Source of the DNA: Betaproteobacteria bacterium
GTDB lineage: Bacteria; Pseudomonadota; Gammaproteobacteria; Burkholderiales; JACQAP01
Assembly: GCA_016194905.1 (NCBI GenBank)
Contig: JACQAP010000028.1
Coordinates: 157,992-221,991, forward strand
Reading direction: 5' to 3'
Length of the DNA: 64,000 nucleotides
Under the pieces are notes generated by a model. The model did not search any database, was not told the DNA's origin, and was given only the letters and a program-made list of their open reading frames with translations. This document shows, piece by piece, positions 52,143 to 61,053 of this stretch. Positions within the stretch are counted from its first letter, which is position 1, and every line of letters starts with the position of its first letter. The position numbers and the translations under genes were made by a program.

Positions 52143-53929
52143 GACTGGGACACCGTGCGCTTCAGCGGCTTGCCGAACGCGGGCTCCCGGAACGGCGTCG
52201 GCGGAAGCTGCCAGGTACCGGTGCCCGGCGGTTTGATCTTGTCGTCGACATGCACGTCGAGCAGGCAAGGCTTGCCGAGCGCCAAGGCATGGCGCAAGGC
52301 ATCGCCGAGTTGGTCGGAATGTTTTACCGCGATGCCTTCGACGCCGTAACTGCGCGCCATTGCCGCGAAGTCGGGGCTGTAGGGTTCGCGTTTCGGTCCC
52401 GCGTAGAAGCCCGTTCCGATTTCATGCCCGTCGAACATGCCGTACTGAATGTCGCGGATCGCGGCCCAGGAATAGTTGTTCCACACCAGCCAGACCGCCG
52501 GGATATCGTATTCCACAGCGGTGGCGAGCACGTGCGGGGTCATGCTGAAGCCGCCGTCGCCGACGACTGCGAGGCAGGGCCGATGGGGTGCGGCGAGTTT
52601 GGCGCCGAGGATGCCGCTGACGCCGAATCCCATCGCCGAGAAACCCCAGGTGTTCAGCATCGCTTGCGCACGGCGCGCTTCCCAGAACTGCATGAACCAG
52701 TTGTGATGCACGCCACTGTCGAGCGAGATGATGCCGTCGTCCGGCAGCGCGTTGCGCACTTCTTTCACTACGCGCTCGGGGCGCAACGGCTCGCCGCTCA
52801 AGTCGAAGTTTGGTTTGACGAATGCGTCCCACTCGCGGCGCCATCCGGCAATCGTTTCCAGCCAGGGGCCGAAGCCCTTGCCGGACGCGCTGCGGCTCGT
52901 GGCTTCGTTCGCTACCTGGGCGAGAAAAACCTTTGCATCGGCAATGATGCCCAGCGTGACCGGGTAGTTGCGCCCGATCTCGGCCGGATCGACATCGACA
53001 TGCACCAGCTTCGTCGGCGGCATATTCCACGAATAGCCCGGGATCCACGAAGACGAAGAACGGTCGTCGAAGCGCGCACCCACCGCGATCAGCAGGTCGC
53101 AATGCCGTCCCGCCTGGTTGGCCGGATAGGCGCCGTTGCGGCCGATGAAGCCGAGCGCGAGGCGATGCGGCATCGGTACGGTCCCCATTCCATTCGGGGA
53201 CGTAATGACGGGAATGTTCAACTGCTCGGCCAGCCGGGTCAGCTCCGGCCCGGCCTCGGCCAGGGTCACGCCGTGACCGACGAAAAATGCGGGACGCTGC
53301 GCCGCGAGAATCAGGTCGACGACCCGCTTCACGTCGTCGGGCGCGGCACCGGGACGCGCGAAACCGGAGAGCCGATCCGAGCGCAGCATCTCGACGTCGT
53401 CCTCTTCCTGAAACAGATTGAACGGCACGTCGAGGTTGACCGGGCCGGGACGGCCGGTCAGCATCAGGTTGTAGCTCTGGCGCAAGGCGAGCGGCAGCAT
53501 GTCCACTCGCGTCGGCTGGAAGCTGCGCTTGACGTAAGGCCGCAGCGAGACCGGGAACTCGGCCGCCTGGTTGCGATTGCTTTCCTGGAAGGGGCCGCGG
53601 TTGAACTGCGAGGTCGGCACGTTGGCGGAGATTGCATAGAATGCGGAGGAATCGGCGGACGCGCAGGCCGTCGCCATCACCAGGTTGCAGGAACCCGGGC
53701 CGCACGAAGTCAGCGTTGCGACCGGGCGGTGCGCCACCCGAAAATACGCGTCCGCCATGTGTCCCGCGGTCTGCTCGTGGCGCGGCGAGATGAGCTTGAT
53801 CCTGTCCTGGCGTTCCCACAGACAGTCGAGCAGGCCGACGTTGCCGTGGCCGCAGATGCCGAAAATATAGGGGACTTCTTCCTGGATCAGGAAGTCGGAG
53901 ATGAGATCCCCGCCTTTCATGCGCGGCAT
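52139..53929 (-). CDS. ThDP-dependent enzyme of the acetolactate synthase/2-ketoacid decarboxylase type
   Basis: A 596-residue enzyme. The catalytic Glu52 is in SPRHEQTAGHMADAY, and the ThDP motif VVGDGGFSM..NNYSW lies in the C-terminal domain. AAGGAGG precedes the ATG at 53929; another ATG at 53920 is possible. Family members decarboxylate 2-keto acids or make acyloins. Coupling to an aldehyde dehydrogenase suggests a keto acid decarboxylase making an aldehyde. Confidence 0.87.
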   Translation of the reverse strand: MPRMKGGDLISDFLIQEEVPYIFGICGHGNVGLLDCLWERQDRIKLISPRHEQTAGHMADAYFRVAHRPVATLTSCGPGSCNLVMATACASADSSAFYAISANVPTSQFNRGPFQESNRNQAAEFPVSLRPYVKRSFQPTRVDMLPLALRQSYNLMLTGRPGPVNLDVPFNLFQEEDDVEMLRSDRLSGFARPGAAPDDVKRVVDLILAAQRPAFFVGHGVTLAEAGPELTRLAEQLNIPVITSPNGMGTVPMPHRLALGFIGRNGAYPANQAGRHCDLLIAVGARFDDRSSSSWIPGYSWNMPPTKLVHVDVDPAEIGRNYPVTLGIIADAKVFLAQVANEATSRSASGKGFGPWLETIAGWRREWDAFVKPNFDLSGEPLRPERVVKEVRNALPDDGIISLDSGVHHNWFMQFWEARRAQAMLNTWGFSAMGFGVSGILGAKLAAPHRPCLAVVGDGGFSMTPHVLATAVEYDIPAVWLVWNNYSWAAIRDIQYGMFDGHEIGTGFYAGPKREPYSPDFAAMARSYGVEGIAVKHSDQLGDALRHALALGKPCLLDVHVDDKIKPPGTGTWQLPPTPFREPAFGKPLKRTVSQS

Positions 53930-54062
53930 GGCCGTTATCCTCCTTGTCGGTCTTATCAACTGCCTTTGGCGCTGTCTTGTTGCGGCTGGTGCCGCGCAGC
54001 ATTGCGATAATGTCGAATCATTTTCTACAATATCGCAAAACTACGCAACCCTTGGAGAGCTG
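53930..54062. promoter_or_regulatory. Divergent promoter region of the catabolic cluster
   Basis: 133 bases between the ThDP enzyme and the flavoprotein operon. An A+T-rich part (ATAATGTCGAATCATTTTCTACAATATCG, near 54006-54034) contains likely -10 hexamers (TACAAT). The IclR gene downstream is the probable regulator; no operator palindrome was settled. Confidence 0.5.
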
Positions 54063-55553
54063 ATGTTTCCGGAAAGCAGTGATGTGGTAGTGGTGGGCGC
54101 GGGCAATGCCGCGATGTGCGCGGCGCTTGCGGCGCGCGAACAAGGTGCAGTGGTGATCGTGCTCGAGCGCGCACCCGAAGACGAGTCCGGAGGCAATACC
54201 CGCTTCACGGCCGGTGCAATCCGCTTCGCCTACGACGGCCTCGGGGATTTGCGCGAACTGATGCCGGATCTCACCGAAGAGGAAATCGCGCGCACCGACT
54301 TCGGCGCCTACACGGAAAACCAGTTCTTCGACGACATGGCGCGGGTGACGGAGAATCGCGCCGATCCGGACCTGGTCGAGTTGCTGGTCAGGCGCAGCAG
54401 GCAGACCATGATGTGGCTGCGCGGCAAGGGATTCCGTTTCGTGCCGATCTACGGACGGCAGGCGTTCAAGGTCGACGGCCGCTTCAGGTTCTGGGGCGGA
54501 TTGACGGTGGAAGCCTGGGGCGGCGGTCCCGGCCTGGTCGAGGCGCACAAGAAGGCGGCGGATGCAAACGGCATCCGCATTTTCTACGGCGCGCGCGCGA
54601 TGTCGCTGTTGCATGGCGACGACGGCGTGCACGGACTCAACGTGCGCTATCAGGGAAAATCACGAACGCTGCGTTGCAAGGCGGTCGTCCTCGCCGCGGG
54701 CGGCTTCGAATCCAATCCGGAATGGCGCACGCGCTATCTTGGCCCGGGTTGGGATCTGGCCAAGGTGCGCGGGACGCGCTTCAATACCGGCGACGGCATC
54801 CGCATGGCGCTGGACGCCGGCGCGGCGCCTTGCGGCAACTGGTCCGGCTGCCACGCGGTGGGCTGGGATCGCAACGCGCCCGAGTTCGGCGACCTCGCCG
54901 TCGGCGACGGTTTCCAGAAACATTCGTATCCGTTCGGCATCATGCTCAATGCCAACGGCGAACGCTTTGTCGACGAGGGTGCCGACTTCCGCAACTACAC
55001 GTATGCGAAATACGGCGCGGTCATCCTGCGTCAGCCGGGGCAGTTCGCCTGGCAGATCTTCGACAAGAAGGTGATGAATCTGCTGCGCGACGAATACCGC
55101 ATCCGCCAGGTCACCAGGGTAACGGCGAACACGCTCGAAGAACTGGTCGGAAAACTCGAGGACGTCAACGCGTTAAAGGCGCTCGAAACGATACGCGCCT
55201 ACAACGCCGCAATACGCACCGACATTGCATTCGACCCGAACGTCAAGGACGGCCGTCGCACCGAAGGCCTGGCGATGCCCAAATCCAACTGGGCCAACGT
55301 TCTCGATACGCCGCCTTACGAGGCCTATGCGGTGTCCTGCGGCATTACATTTACTTTCGGCGGATTGCGCATTACCACCGATGCGCAAGTCGTCGACACC
55401 GACGGCATGGCCATGCCGGGACTGTATGCGGCGGGGGAACTGGTCGGCGGTCTGTTCTATTTCAACTATCCCGGCGGCACCGGACTGATGTCGGGCGCGG
55501 TGTTCGGACGCATCGCCGGCAGCAGTGCCGGCCGCGCCGTCGCAGCCGTGTGA
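54063..55553 (+). CDS. FAD-dependent dehydrogenase, tricarballylate dehydrogenase (TcuA)-like
   Basis: A 496-residue flavoprotein: FAD-binding VVVVGAGNAAMCAALAAREQG, GGNTRFTAGAIRFAYDG, VLAAGGFESNPEW and C-terminal GLYAAGELVGG. The N-terminal layout and NTRFT motif match TcuA, which oxidises tricarballylate to cis-aconitate. TcuB and TcuC are absent here, so the substrate may be a different carboxylate. GGAGAG lies 6 bases before the ATG. It is coupled to a second flavoprotein gene. Confidence 0.85.
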   Translation: MFPESSDVVVVGAGNAAMCAALAAREQGAVVIVLERAPEDESGGNTRFTAGAIRFAYDGLGDLRELMPDLTEEEIARTDFGAYTENQFFDDMARVTENRADPDLVELLVRRSRQTMMWLRGKGFRFVPIYGRQAFKVDGRFRFWGGLTVEAWGGGPGLVEAHKKAADANGIRIFYGARAMSLLHGDDGVHGLNVRYQGKSRTLRCKAVVLAAGGFESNPEWRTRYLGPGWDLAKVRGTRFNTGDGIRMALDAGAAPCGNWSGCHAVGWDRNAPEFGDLAVGDGFQKHSYPFGIMLNANGERFVDEGADFRNYTYAKYGAVILRQPGQFAWQIFDKKVMNLLRDEYRIRQVTRVTANTLEELVGKLEDVNALKALETIRAYNAAIRTDIAFDPNVKDGRRTEGLAMPKSNWANVLDTPPYEAYAVSCGITFTFGGLRITTDAQVVDTDGMAMPGLYAAGELVGGLFYFNYPGGTGLMSGAVFGRIAGSSAGRAVAAV

Positions 55554-57016
55554 CAGAGCTGCACGTGATGAAACCGGAAGAGGCATTCGACGTCATCATC
55601 GTCGGCGGCGGCGGGTCGGGGCTCGCCGCCGCGATCGAGGCACGCGCTGCCGACGCGCAGGTCGTGCTGCTCGAGAAGAACGGCAAGCTCGGCGGTTCGA
55701 CGGCATGGTCGATCGGCTCCATCACCGCAACCGGCACGCCGCATCAGATCAAACGCGGCATCTCCGATCGGCCGCAGGATCACTATGCCGACATGCCGCT
55801 GTTTGCCGGCGAACTGGCGGGCCGCGACAACGACGAACTGCGCCGCATCCTCTGCGACGAAGTGCCAGATGCATTTCGCTGGCTGATGTCGCTCGGCGTG
55901 CGTTTCTACGGGCCGATGCCCGAGCCGCCGCACAAACAGCCGCGCATGCACAACGTGCTGCCGAACTCGCTGTCCTATATCTACCACCTCGGTCGCCATG
56001 CACGCGGCGTTGGCGTCGACGTGCGGCTTGGCGTGCGCGCGACTTCGCTGATAGATGAAGGTGGCCGCGTGACGGGAGTCGCCTGCAGTGACGGCCGGAT
56101 TTTCCACGCCCGCCGTGCCGTGATTCTCGCGGCCGGCGATTTCACCAACGATCCTGAACTTAAGTCGCGCTACATGGGAGCTCAGCAGGCGAAGGTCGAA
56201 GGCGTGAACGCGATGGCGACCGGCGACGGCCAGAAGCTTGCGCTGGCACTCGGCGCGCAGATCATCAACGGCGATCTCGCGCTCGGGCCGGAGATCCGCT
56301 TCATCGCGCCGATCCGACCCACGCTGGTTCGCCGGCTGCCGCCGTGGCGCGGCCTCGCGCGGGCGATGGAATGGGCGATGGGCCATGTCCCGCAAGCGCT
56401 GCTGCGTCCGTTCATCATGGATTTCCTGACCACCGCACTGGCTCCCTCGCAGAGCCTGTTCGAGCACGGCGCGCTCCTGGTCAACAAGGAAGGGAAACGC
56501 TTCTGCGACGAACGCGATCGTCCCGCGCTGGCGCTGGCCGATCAGCCGGACAAGTTCGGCTACATCCTGATCGACGGCCGGCTGGCGCAGCAGTTCTCGG
56601 CGTGGCCGCATTTCATCTCGACCGCGCCCGGCATTGCTTACGCCTACGTGCCCGACTATCGCCGCAACCGCCCCGACGTTTACACCGAGGCGGCCAGCCT
56701 TGCCGAGCTTGCGGGCAAACTCGGAATGTCACCTCAGGCTCTGCAATCCGCCGTCGGCGAACGCAAGGGCGAAGCGCCGTTCATTGCACTGGGACCGGTA
56801 AAGCCGGTATTCGTGCACAACGAAGGCGGCCTCGCGGTCGACACCCGCCATCGCGTACTGGGTGCGCAGGGGAAGCCGATTCCCGGACTGTATGCCGCCG
56901 GCTCGACCGGGCAGGGGGGATTGCTGCTCAAAGGCCACGGCCATCATCTCGCCTGGGCTTTTGTTTCGGGACGGCGCGCGGGACGCATCGCGGCTTCGGA
57001 ACCATCCAGTTCTTGA
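55550..57016 (+). CDS. FAD-dependent fumarate reductase/KstD-like dehydrogenase
   Basis: A 488-residue flavoprotein: IIVGGGGSGLAAAIEA, LEKNGKLGGSTAWSIGSI, VILAAGDFTNDPEL and C-terminal GLYAAGSTGQGGLLLKGHGHH. It is a distant paralogue of the upstream TcuA-like protein. It may start at the GTG at 55550 (GTGA overlap) or the ATG at 55568, just before the FAD motif. The family reduces or oxidises C-C double bonds next to carbonyls. Its stop lies just before a long inverted repeat. Confidence 0.85.
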   Translation: MTELHVMKPEEAFDVIIVGGGGSGLAAAIEARAADAQVVLLEKNGKLGGSTAWSIGSITATGTPHQIKRGISDRPQDHYADMPLFAGELAGRDNDELRRILCDEVPDAFRWLMSLGVRFYGPMPEPPHKQPRMHNVLPNSLSYIYHLGRHARGVGVDVRLGVRATSLIDEGGRVTGVACSDGRIFHARRAVILAAGDFTNDPELKSRYMGAQQAKVEGVNAMATGDGQKLALALGAQIINGDLALGPEIRFIAPIRPTLVRRLPPWRGLARAMEWAMGHVPQALLRPFIMDFLTTALAPSQSLFEHGALLVNKEGKRFCDERDRPALALADQPDKFGYILIDGRLAQQFSAWPHFISTAPGIAYAYVPDYRRNRPDVYTEAASLAELAGKLGMSPQALQSAVGERKGEAPFIALGPVKPVFVHNEGGLAVDTRHRVLGAQGKPIPGLYAAGSTGQGGLLLKGHGHHLAWAFVSGRRAGRIAASEPSSS

Positions 57017-57018
57017 AT

Positions 57019-57236
57019 CACGCTGTCTAGGTCTTGAACCACGGAGAACACGGAGAGCACGGAGGAAATGCAAGAGGAAAGAAGATGGATGGATTGAAAT
57101 TCCATAAGCTGATGATCTAATTGCGGTGATATTTGATCGAACAGGTTCGTGAACTGACATCTCCAACCCGCACATTGATCTTCGTCGTTCTTGTTTTTCC
57201 TCCGTGTTCTCCGTGGTTCAAGACCTAGACAGCGTG
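57019..57236. repeat. Perfect 37-bp inverted repeat (family E)
   Basis: Arms 57019-57055 and 57200-57236 are perfectly complementary and carry CTGTCTAGGTCTTGAACC and GGAGAACACGGAG words. It fills the gap between convergent genes. The minus-strand IclR gene ends at 57239, in the direct-repeat flank of the right arm. Confidence 0.93.
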
Positions 57237-57238
57237 GT

Positions 57239-58144
57239 TCAGGATCTAACGCGCTTGCTGCGGTTGCGCGGGATGGCGGGTTTTTTCGCTTGCGCGCGGT
57301 AGCCGAGATCACGCGAGAGGTCGTCGGCGATGGAGGCAACGCGCGTGCTCAATCGTTGCATGTCTTTCAGGGTCACACGCCATACCGGCCCGGAGATGCC
57401 GAATGCTGCGATGGTCTGTTGCGTGAAATTGCGTACCGGCGCCGCGATGCAGCGCAATTCATGGTTGAACTCCGCATCGTCGTAAGCCGTGCCGGCCGCC
57501 GCGACGCGTTTGATCTCCTCCCGCAACGCGGCCGGCGTGGTGATCGTCTTCGGCGTGTAGGCTTCGTACGGTCCGCTGCGCAGATAGGCGTCGAGATCCT
57601 CTTTCGGAAGCGCGCTCAGGAGCACCTTGCCGATGGCAGTGCAGTATGCCGGGCGCACGATGCCGACGCGCTCGCTGCTGCGAATGGAAGAACGCGCATC
57701 GACCTTGGCGATGACCGCGATACCTGCATCCGCCCTGACCGCGAGATGGGTCGTTTCCCCGGTTTCTTCCGCGAGGCGCTTCAGGTGTGGCATGGCCAGG
57801 TTCACGAGTTCGACCTCGTTGAAGGCGCCGGCCGCCTGCATGAACAGCCGGGGTCCGATGCGATAACGCCTCGCCTCGTCCTGGATGACGTAGCCGAGCA
57901 CGATCAGCGTCTTGATCAGATGGAAAGTCGTGCTGGTGTGCAGGCCGGTTGCGCGACTGAGGTCGGCCAGGCTCAGTGGCTGATTGCTGCCCGCGATCGA
58001 TTCGAGAATGGAGAAGGCGCGTTCGAGGGATTGCACCGTGCGCCCGGGCGGCGCGATGCCTCCACGTGGCGCTCTGCCCGCCGGCTTCACGCGGGAACCG
58101 CTTTTTGCCTGCGCTGTTTTGCTCTGGGGCGTGGTCGTCTGCAT
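57239..58144 (-). CDS. IclR family transcriptional regulator
   Basis: A 301-residue regulator. A basic, disordered N-terminus of about 35 residues precedes the HTH (LSLADLSRATGLHTSTTFHLIKTL) and the IclR ligand domain (GKVLLSALP, ELRCIAAPVRN). IclR proteins sense aromatic or aliphatic acid intermediates. It is convergent with the flavoprotein operon and is the probable regulator of the 48-57 kb cluster. The ATG at 58144 is chosen; longer extension overlaps a divergent promoter. Confidence 0.9.
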   Translation of the reverse strand: MQTTTPQSKTAQAKSGSRVKPAGRAPRGGIAPPGRTVQSLERAFSILESIAGSNQPLSLADLSRATGLHTSTTFHLIKTLIVLGYVIQDEARRYRIGPRLFMQAAGAFNEVELVNLAMPHLKRLAEETGETTHLAVRADAGIAVIAKVDARSSIRSSERVGIVRPAYCTAIGKVLLSALPKEDLDAYLRSGPYEAYTPKTITTPAALREEIKRVAAAGTAYDDAEFNHELRCIAAPVRNFTQQTIAAFGISGPVWRVTLKDMQRLSTRVASIADDLSRDLGYRAQAKKPAIPRNRSKRVRS

Positions 58145-58266
58145 GATCGCGGGGATTCTAGCCGGAGGATCGTGATCCCACAACGACGAGTGCTGACCGG
58201 TTGCTGCGTTTGCCGGCTGGAGAGAGCGCGTAGAATGGCTGCTCCATGCGCGAAACGGGAGGAAAC

Positions 58267-59136
58267 ATGGCGATGAACCGGAATACGACAGCGATTCGAT
58301 TTTGCGCGGCATTGTTTTCCATCGTCTGTCTCTATGCCGCGCCCGCGCGCGCGGGCGATGCGCAAGGCGTCCAGCGCATGGCCGTGTTGTACTGCGGCGA
58401 GAGCGATACGAAAGACGTCTCGGTCTGGTCGCCCGGCGTCGATGTGGGTCAGCCGCGCGAATTCAGCGACAGTTGTTATCTGATCCGCCACGGCAAAGGC
58501 TGGATGCTGTGGGAATCCGGCATCTCCGACACCGTGGCGGACAAGCCCGACGGCGTGGTCGTGGGTGGCGGGATCCTGACCCTGCGTGTGCGCAAGACCC
58601 TGCAATCCCAACTGCGCGAACTGGGCATTGCACCGACCGACATCAAGTATCTGGGGTTCTCGCACTTCCACGGCGACCACGTCGGCAATGCCAACCTGTT
58701 CACCGAGGCCACGCTGTACATCCAGCAGGCGGAATACGATGCCGCGTTCGGGCCAGAGCCCGCCAAGTTCAATTTCAATCCCGTGCTCTACGAGAAACTT
58801 CGTGCGGTGCCGATCGTGAGACTGCAAGGAGATCACGATGTGTTCGGCGACGGCTCTGTGACGATCTATTCCACCCCGGGCCACACGCCCGGCCACCAGT
58901 CGTTGCTGGTGCGCCTGCCCAAGACCGGACCGGTACTGTTATCCGGCGACGCGGTTCACTTCCGCGAGAACTGGGAAAGCCGGCGGGTGCCGGCGCGCAA
59001 TTTCAACCAGGAACAGAGCCTGGCCTCGATGGAAAAACTGGCGGCGATTCTCGAACGGGAACACGCCACGTTGTGGATCAACCACGACAAGCCGCAGACG
59101 GACACTCTTCCGCATGCTCCGGAATTTGTCGAATGA
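58267..59136 (+). CDS. Exported metallo-beta-lactamase-fold hydrolase, lactonase-like
   Basis: A 289-residue exported protein (signal peptide ending near PARAGD, about residue 30) with GGAGGAAAC before the ATG. The zinc motif SHFHGDHVGN, then GHTPGHQSLL and a downstream LSGDAVHF give the metal ligands. Similar to N-acyl-homoserine lactonase (AttM/AiiB) type enzymes, though exported relatives have varied lactones as substrates. It is divergent from the IclR gene. Confidence 0.88.
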   Translation: MAMNRNTTAIRFCAALFSIVCLYAAPARAGDAQGVQRMAVLYCGESDTKDVSVWSPGVDVGQPREFSDSCYLIRHGKGWMLWESGISDTVADKPDGVVVGGGILTLRVRKTLQSQLRELGIAPTDIKYLGFSHFHGDHVGNANLFTEATLYIQQAEYDAAFGPEPAKFNFNPVLYEKLRAVPIVRLQGDHDVFGDGSVTIYSTPGHTPGHQSLLVRLPKTGPVLLSGDAVHFRENWESRRVPARNFNQEQSLASMEKLAAILEREHATLWINHDKPQTDTLPHAPEFVE

Positions 59137-59281
59137 TATTGGAAGCTTGCTTATAGCTTCATGAACATGTTCCTAATCTTGGAGCTGTTTATCATGATGC
59201 CTAAATCTAGATAGACCCAGCACTCAGTATCGACGGGCACTTACAAAGCCAGACTTGACGACAGGACAGCGGCTGCATACT
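59137..59281. other. Intergenic boundary to the restriction-modification island
   Basis: 145 bases, visibly lower in G+C than to the left. It contains small palindromes (CATGAACATG, ATCATGAT) and no clear gene. The methyltransferase promoter must be here. Confidence 0.4.
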
Positions 59282-60277
59282 ATGAGTAGCATTTCGGTTC
59301 CCAGTACAGATGCCATGAACAACGAAAATTCCATCCTTGTCGGCGACTGTCGCGACCTATTGCTTCAGCTACCTGAAAACTCGATTGCCGCATGTATCAC
59401 GGACCCACCGTACAACTACGAATTTATAGGCCACAAGTGGGACGCCGGAGAAATAGAGCGCCGTCTAGCACGAGTCAAAGACTCCAAAACACTCGTGAAG
59501 AATATCCCCTATGGGAGCGGCTTGGCCGGTGGCGTCAGAAACAAGCGCTGGTACGAGAAGAATCGCGAAAATATTCTTGAGTACGAGTCCTGGTGCCACC
59601 AATGGGGGGAGCGGGTCTACCGTGTTTGCAAGCCCGGGGCACTTGTCGCGGCATTCAATAGCACACGAACAATGGCTCACGTCCAGGTGGCTCTGGAGCG
59701 CGCAGGTTTCTATGCAAGAGACTGTATCGTCTATCGGAGATCCAGCGGTATTCCAAAGGGCCTAAACGTTGCGGCCAAATTGCGCAAGCTTGGTGACTCG
59801 GATCCGGACAGGTGGAAGGGTTGGCACAGTTGTCTACGAAACGAGTGGGAGGCAATCGTCGTAGTTCAAAAACCGCTTGAGAACAATTACGTTGAAACCC
59901 TACATAAGTACGACGTCGGGCTATTTCAAGCCGAAAATGCCGACGGGAGCTTCCAAAGCAATATTCTCGAAGGCTTGCCGAGATCGAACTCCGAAGAATT
60001 CAATTTGCACTGCACAGTCAAGCCACTGCCACTGATGGAACGGCTTATTGAGTTACTGGTTCCACCAAATCCAAACAATATCGTGCTGGACCCATTCGCT
60101 GGGTCTGGTACTACACTCGTTGCCGCAAAGAACCTTGGGTTCACTTACGTAGGAATGGAGATCAACCCGGAGTACGCATCGATCGCTAGAAGAAGGTTGG
60201 GGGAGCTTGTTAGGACGGAAAAGAAAGTTAGCGCACAACCGGGAACGCTTGGGCTCTTTCGTGCAGAAACGCTTTGA
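59282..60277 (+). CDS. DNA amino-methyltransferase of an R-M system, beta-class order
   Basis: A 331-residue methyltransferase. Catalytic motif IV DPPY (residues about 40-43) comes first, and the AdoMet motif FAGSGTT lies near the C-terminus, the order of the beta class. DPPY favours N6-adenine over N4-cytosine methylation. It protects host DNA from the companion endonuclease. Starts at 59282 or 59315 are both possible. Its last 50 bases overlap the endonuclease gene tail to tail. Confidence 0.9.
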   Translation: MSSISVPSTDAMNNENSILVGDCRDLLLQLPENSIAACITDPPYNYEFIGHKWDAGEIERRLARVKDSKTLVKNIPYGSGLAGGVRNKRWYEKNRENILEYESWCHQWGERVYRVCKPGALVAAFNSTRTMAHVQVALERAGFYARDCIVYRRSSGIPKGLNVAAKLRKLGDSDPDRWKGWHSCLRNEWEAIVVVQKPLENNYVETLHKYDVGLFQAENADGSFQSNILEGLPRSNSEEFNLHCTVKPLPLMERLIELLVPPNPNNIVLDPFAGSGTTLVAAKNLGFTYVGMEINPEYASIARRRLGELVRTEKKVSAQPGTLGLFRAETL

Positions 60278-60794
60278 CATCGAACCCTGTTAGTTCGAGT
60301 AAATAGTCGAACGTTTTTTGCCCGGTTGTGACAGTCCACCCTCCAGTGTTACAGGCGGTAATTGCGGCGCCGAGGTTGTCTTCGCGAACAATGAGCAGCA
60401 CCGGCTTAAAGCCTTTCTCTTCAAGAATAGGGCCGTAGGCCTTGAACTTCTTGAGTGTCCCAGAATCCCCAGAGCCAATTCGATATTTCGTATCGATTGC
60501 AAGATTTCCCACTGTCAGATCGCAGGGCTCATCCGCTCCTAATCTCAAGGCTGGACCAAAATCCTTACGAGTTTGTCTACAAATCTCAACCACCAAGCGC
60601 TGCCAACACATTCCAAGCTCACGTCCCCAGTACTGCCGGTTCTCGCGCTTTAGCAGGGGGGTTATCCCGTAGACATCCATGAGTAAGTCATGATCGTCGT
60701 TCTCATCGCTATAGACCTTTTCAGAAAACCCCTTCTGATAAGCTGAGAGAATTTCGTCAAGAGCGCTTTGAAGTTTGCTTTCTTCGTTTTTCAT
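60228..60794 (-). CDS. Type II restriction endonuclease, ApaLI-like
   Basis: A 188-residue PD-(D/E)XK enzyme: Asp92 in EPCDLTVG, then Asp101-Thr-Lys103 in AIDTKYRIGSGDSGTLKKF. This segment and LLIVREDNLGAAI with GGWTV resemble the RE_ApaLI family. ApaLI cuts GTGCAC; whether this enzyme shares that site is inference. Its start overlaps the controller gene by 38 bases and its stop overlaps the methyltransferase by 50. Confidence 0.75.
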   Translation of the reverse strand: MKNEESKLQSALDEILSAYQKGFSEKVYSDENDDHDLLMDVYGITPLLKRENRQYWGRELGMCWQRLVVEICRQTRKDFGPALRLGADEPCDLTVGNLAIDTKYRIGSGDSGTLKKFKAYGPILEEKGFKPVLLIVREDNLGAAITACNTGGWTVTTGQKTFDYLLELTGFDVKAFLHERAQAFPVVR

Positions 60795-61002
60795 CGTTCA
60801 GTCGGACACATCGATCTAGAGTCACGCCAAGGGCCTCAGCAATTCGTTGAGCGTTTAGCAGCGTTATGTTTCTCTCGCCCCGCTCGACCGCACCTACATA
60901 CGTTCGGTGTAGCCCAGCACGATGCGCAAGCTCCTCTTGAGAGAAACCGCGCTTCATCCGAAGCTCGCGAACGTTCTGTGCGAAGAGTTCAGTGATAGAC
61001 AT
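60757..61002 (-). CDS. R-M controller (C) protein, XRE-type HTH
   Basis: An 81-residue HTH protein: FAQNVRELRMKRGFSQEEL, then GLHRTYVGAVERGERNITL, the sequence expected of C proteins of type II R-M systems. They bind C-boxes upstream of their own gene, first activating and then limiting endonuclease expression. It is transcribed with the endonuclease and overlaps it. Palindromes at 61027-61053 are the likely binding sites. Confidence 0.88.
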   Translation of the reverse strand: MSITELFAQNVRELRMKRGFSQEELAHRAGLHRTYVGAVERGERNITLLNAQRIAEALGVTLDRCVRLNDEKRRKQTSKRS

Positions 61003-61026
61003 GCTCTAGAAAGTTAATGCGAAGAT

Positions 61027-61053
61027 GACTATTAGTCGACCGTCTATAAGTAG
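61027..61053 (-). promoter_or_regulatory. Candidate paired C-boxes
   Basis: GACTATTAGTC (61027-61037) is a perfect palindrome around a central T, followed after GACC by GTCTATAAGTAG (61042-61053). The pair lies 25-51 bases upstream of the controller ATG. GACT...AGTC half-sites with a few bases between two palindromes are the known C-box arrangement. Confidence 0.65.

Noticed and set aside
54116..55549. Continuous frame joining the TcuA-like region to the second flavoprotein
   Set aside because: The first 478 codons are a shadow of the TcuA-like gene in another frame, so this is not a real fusion.
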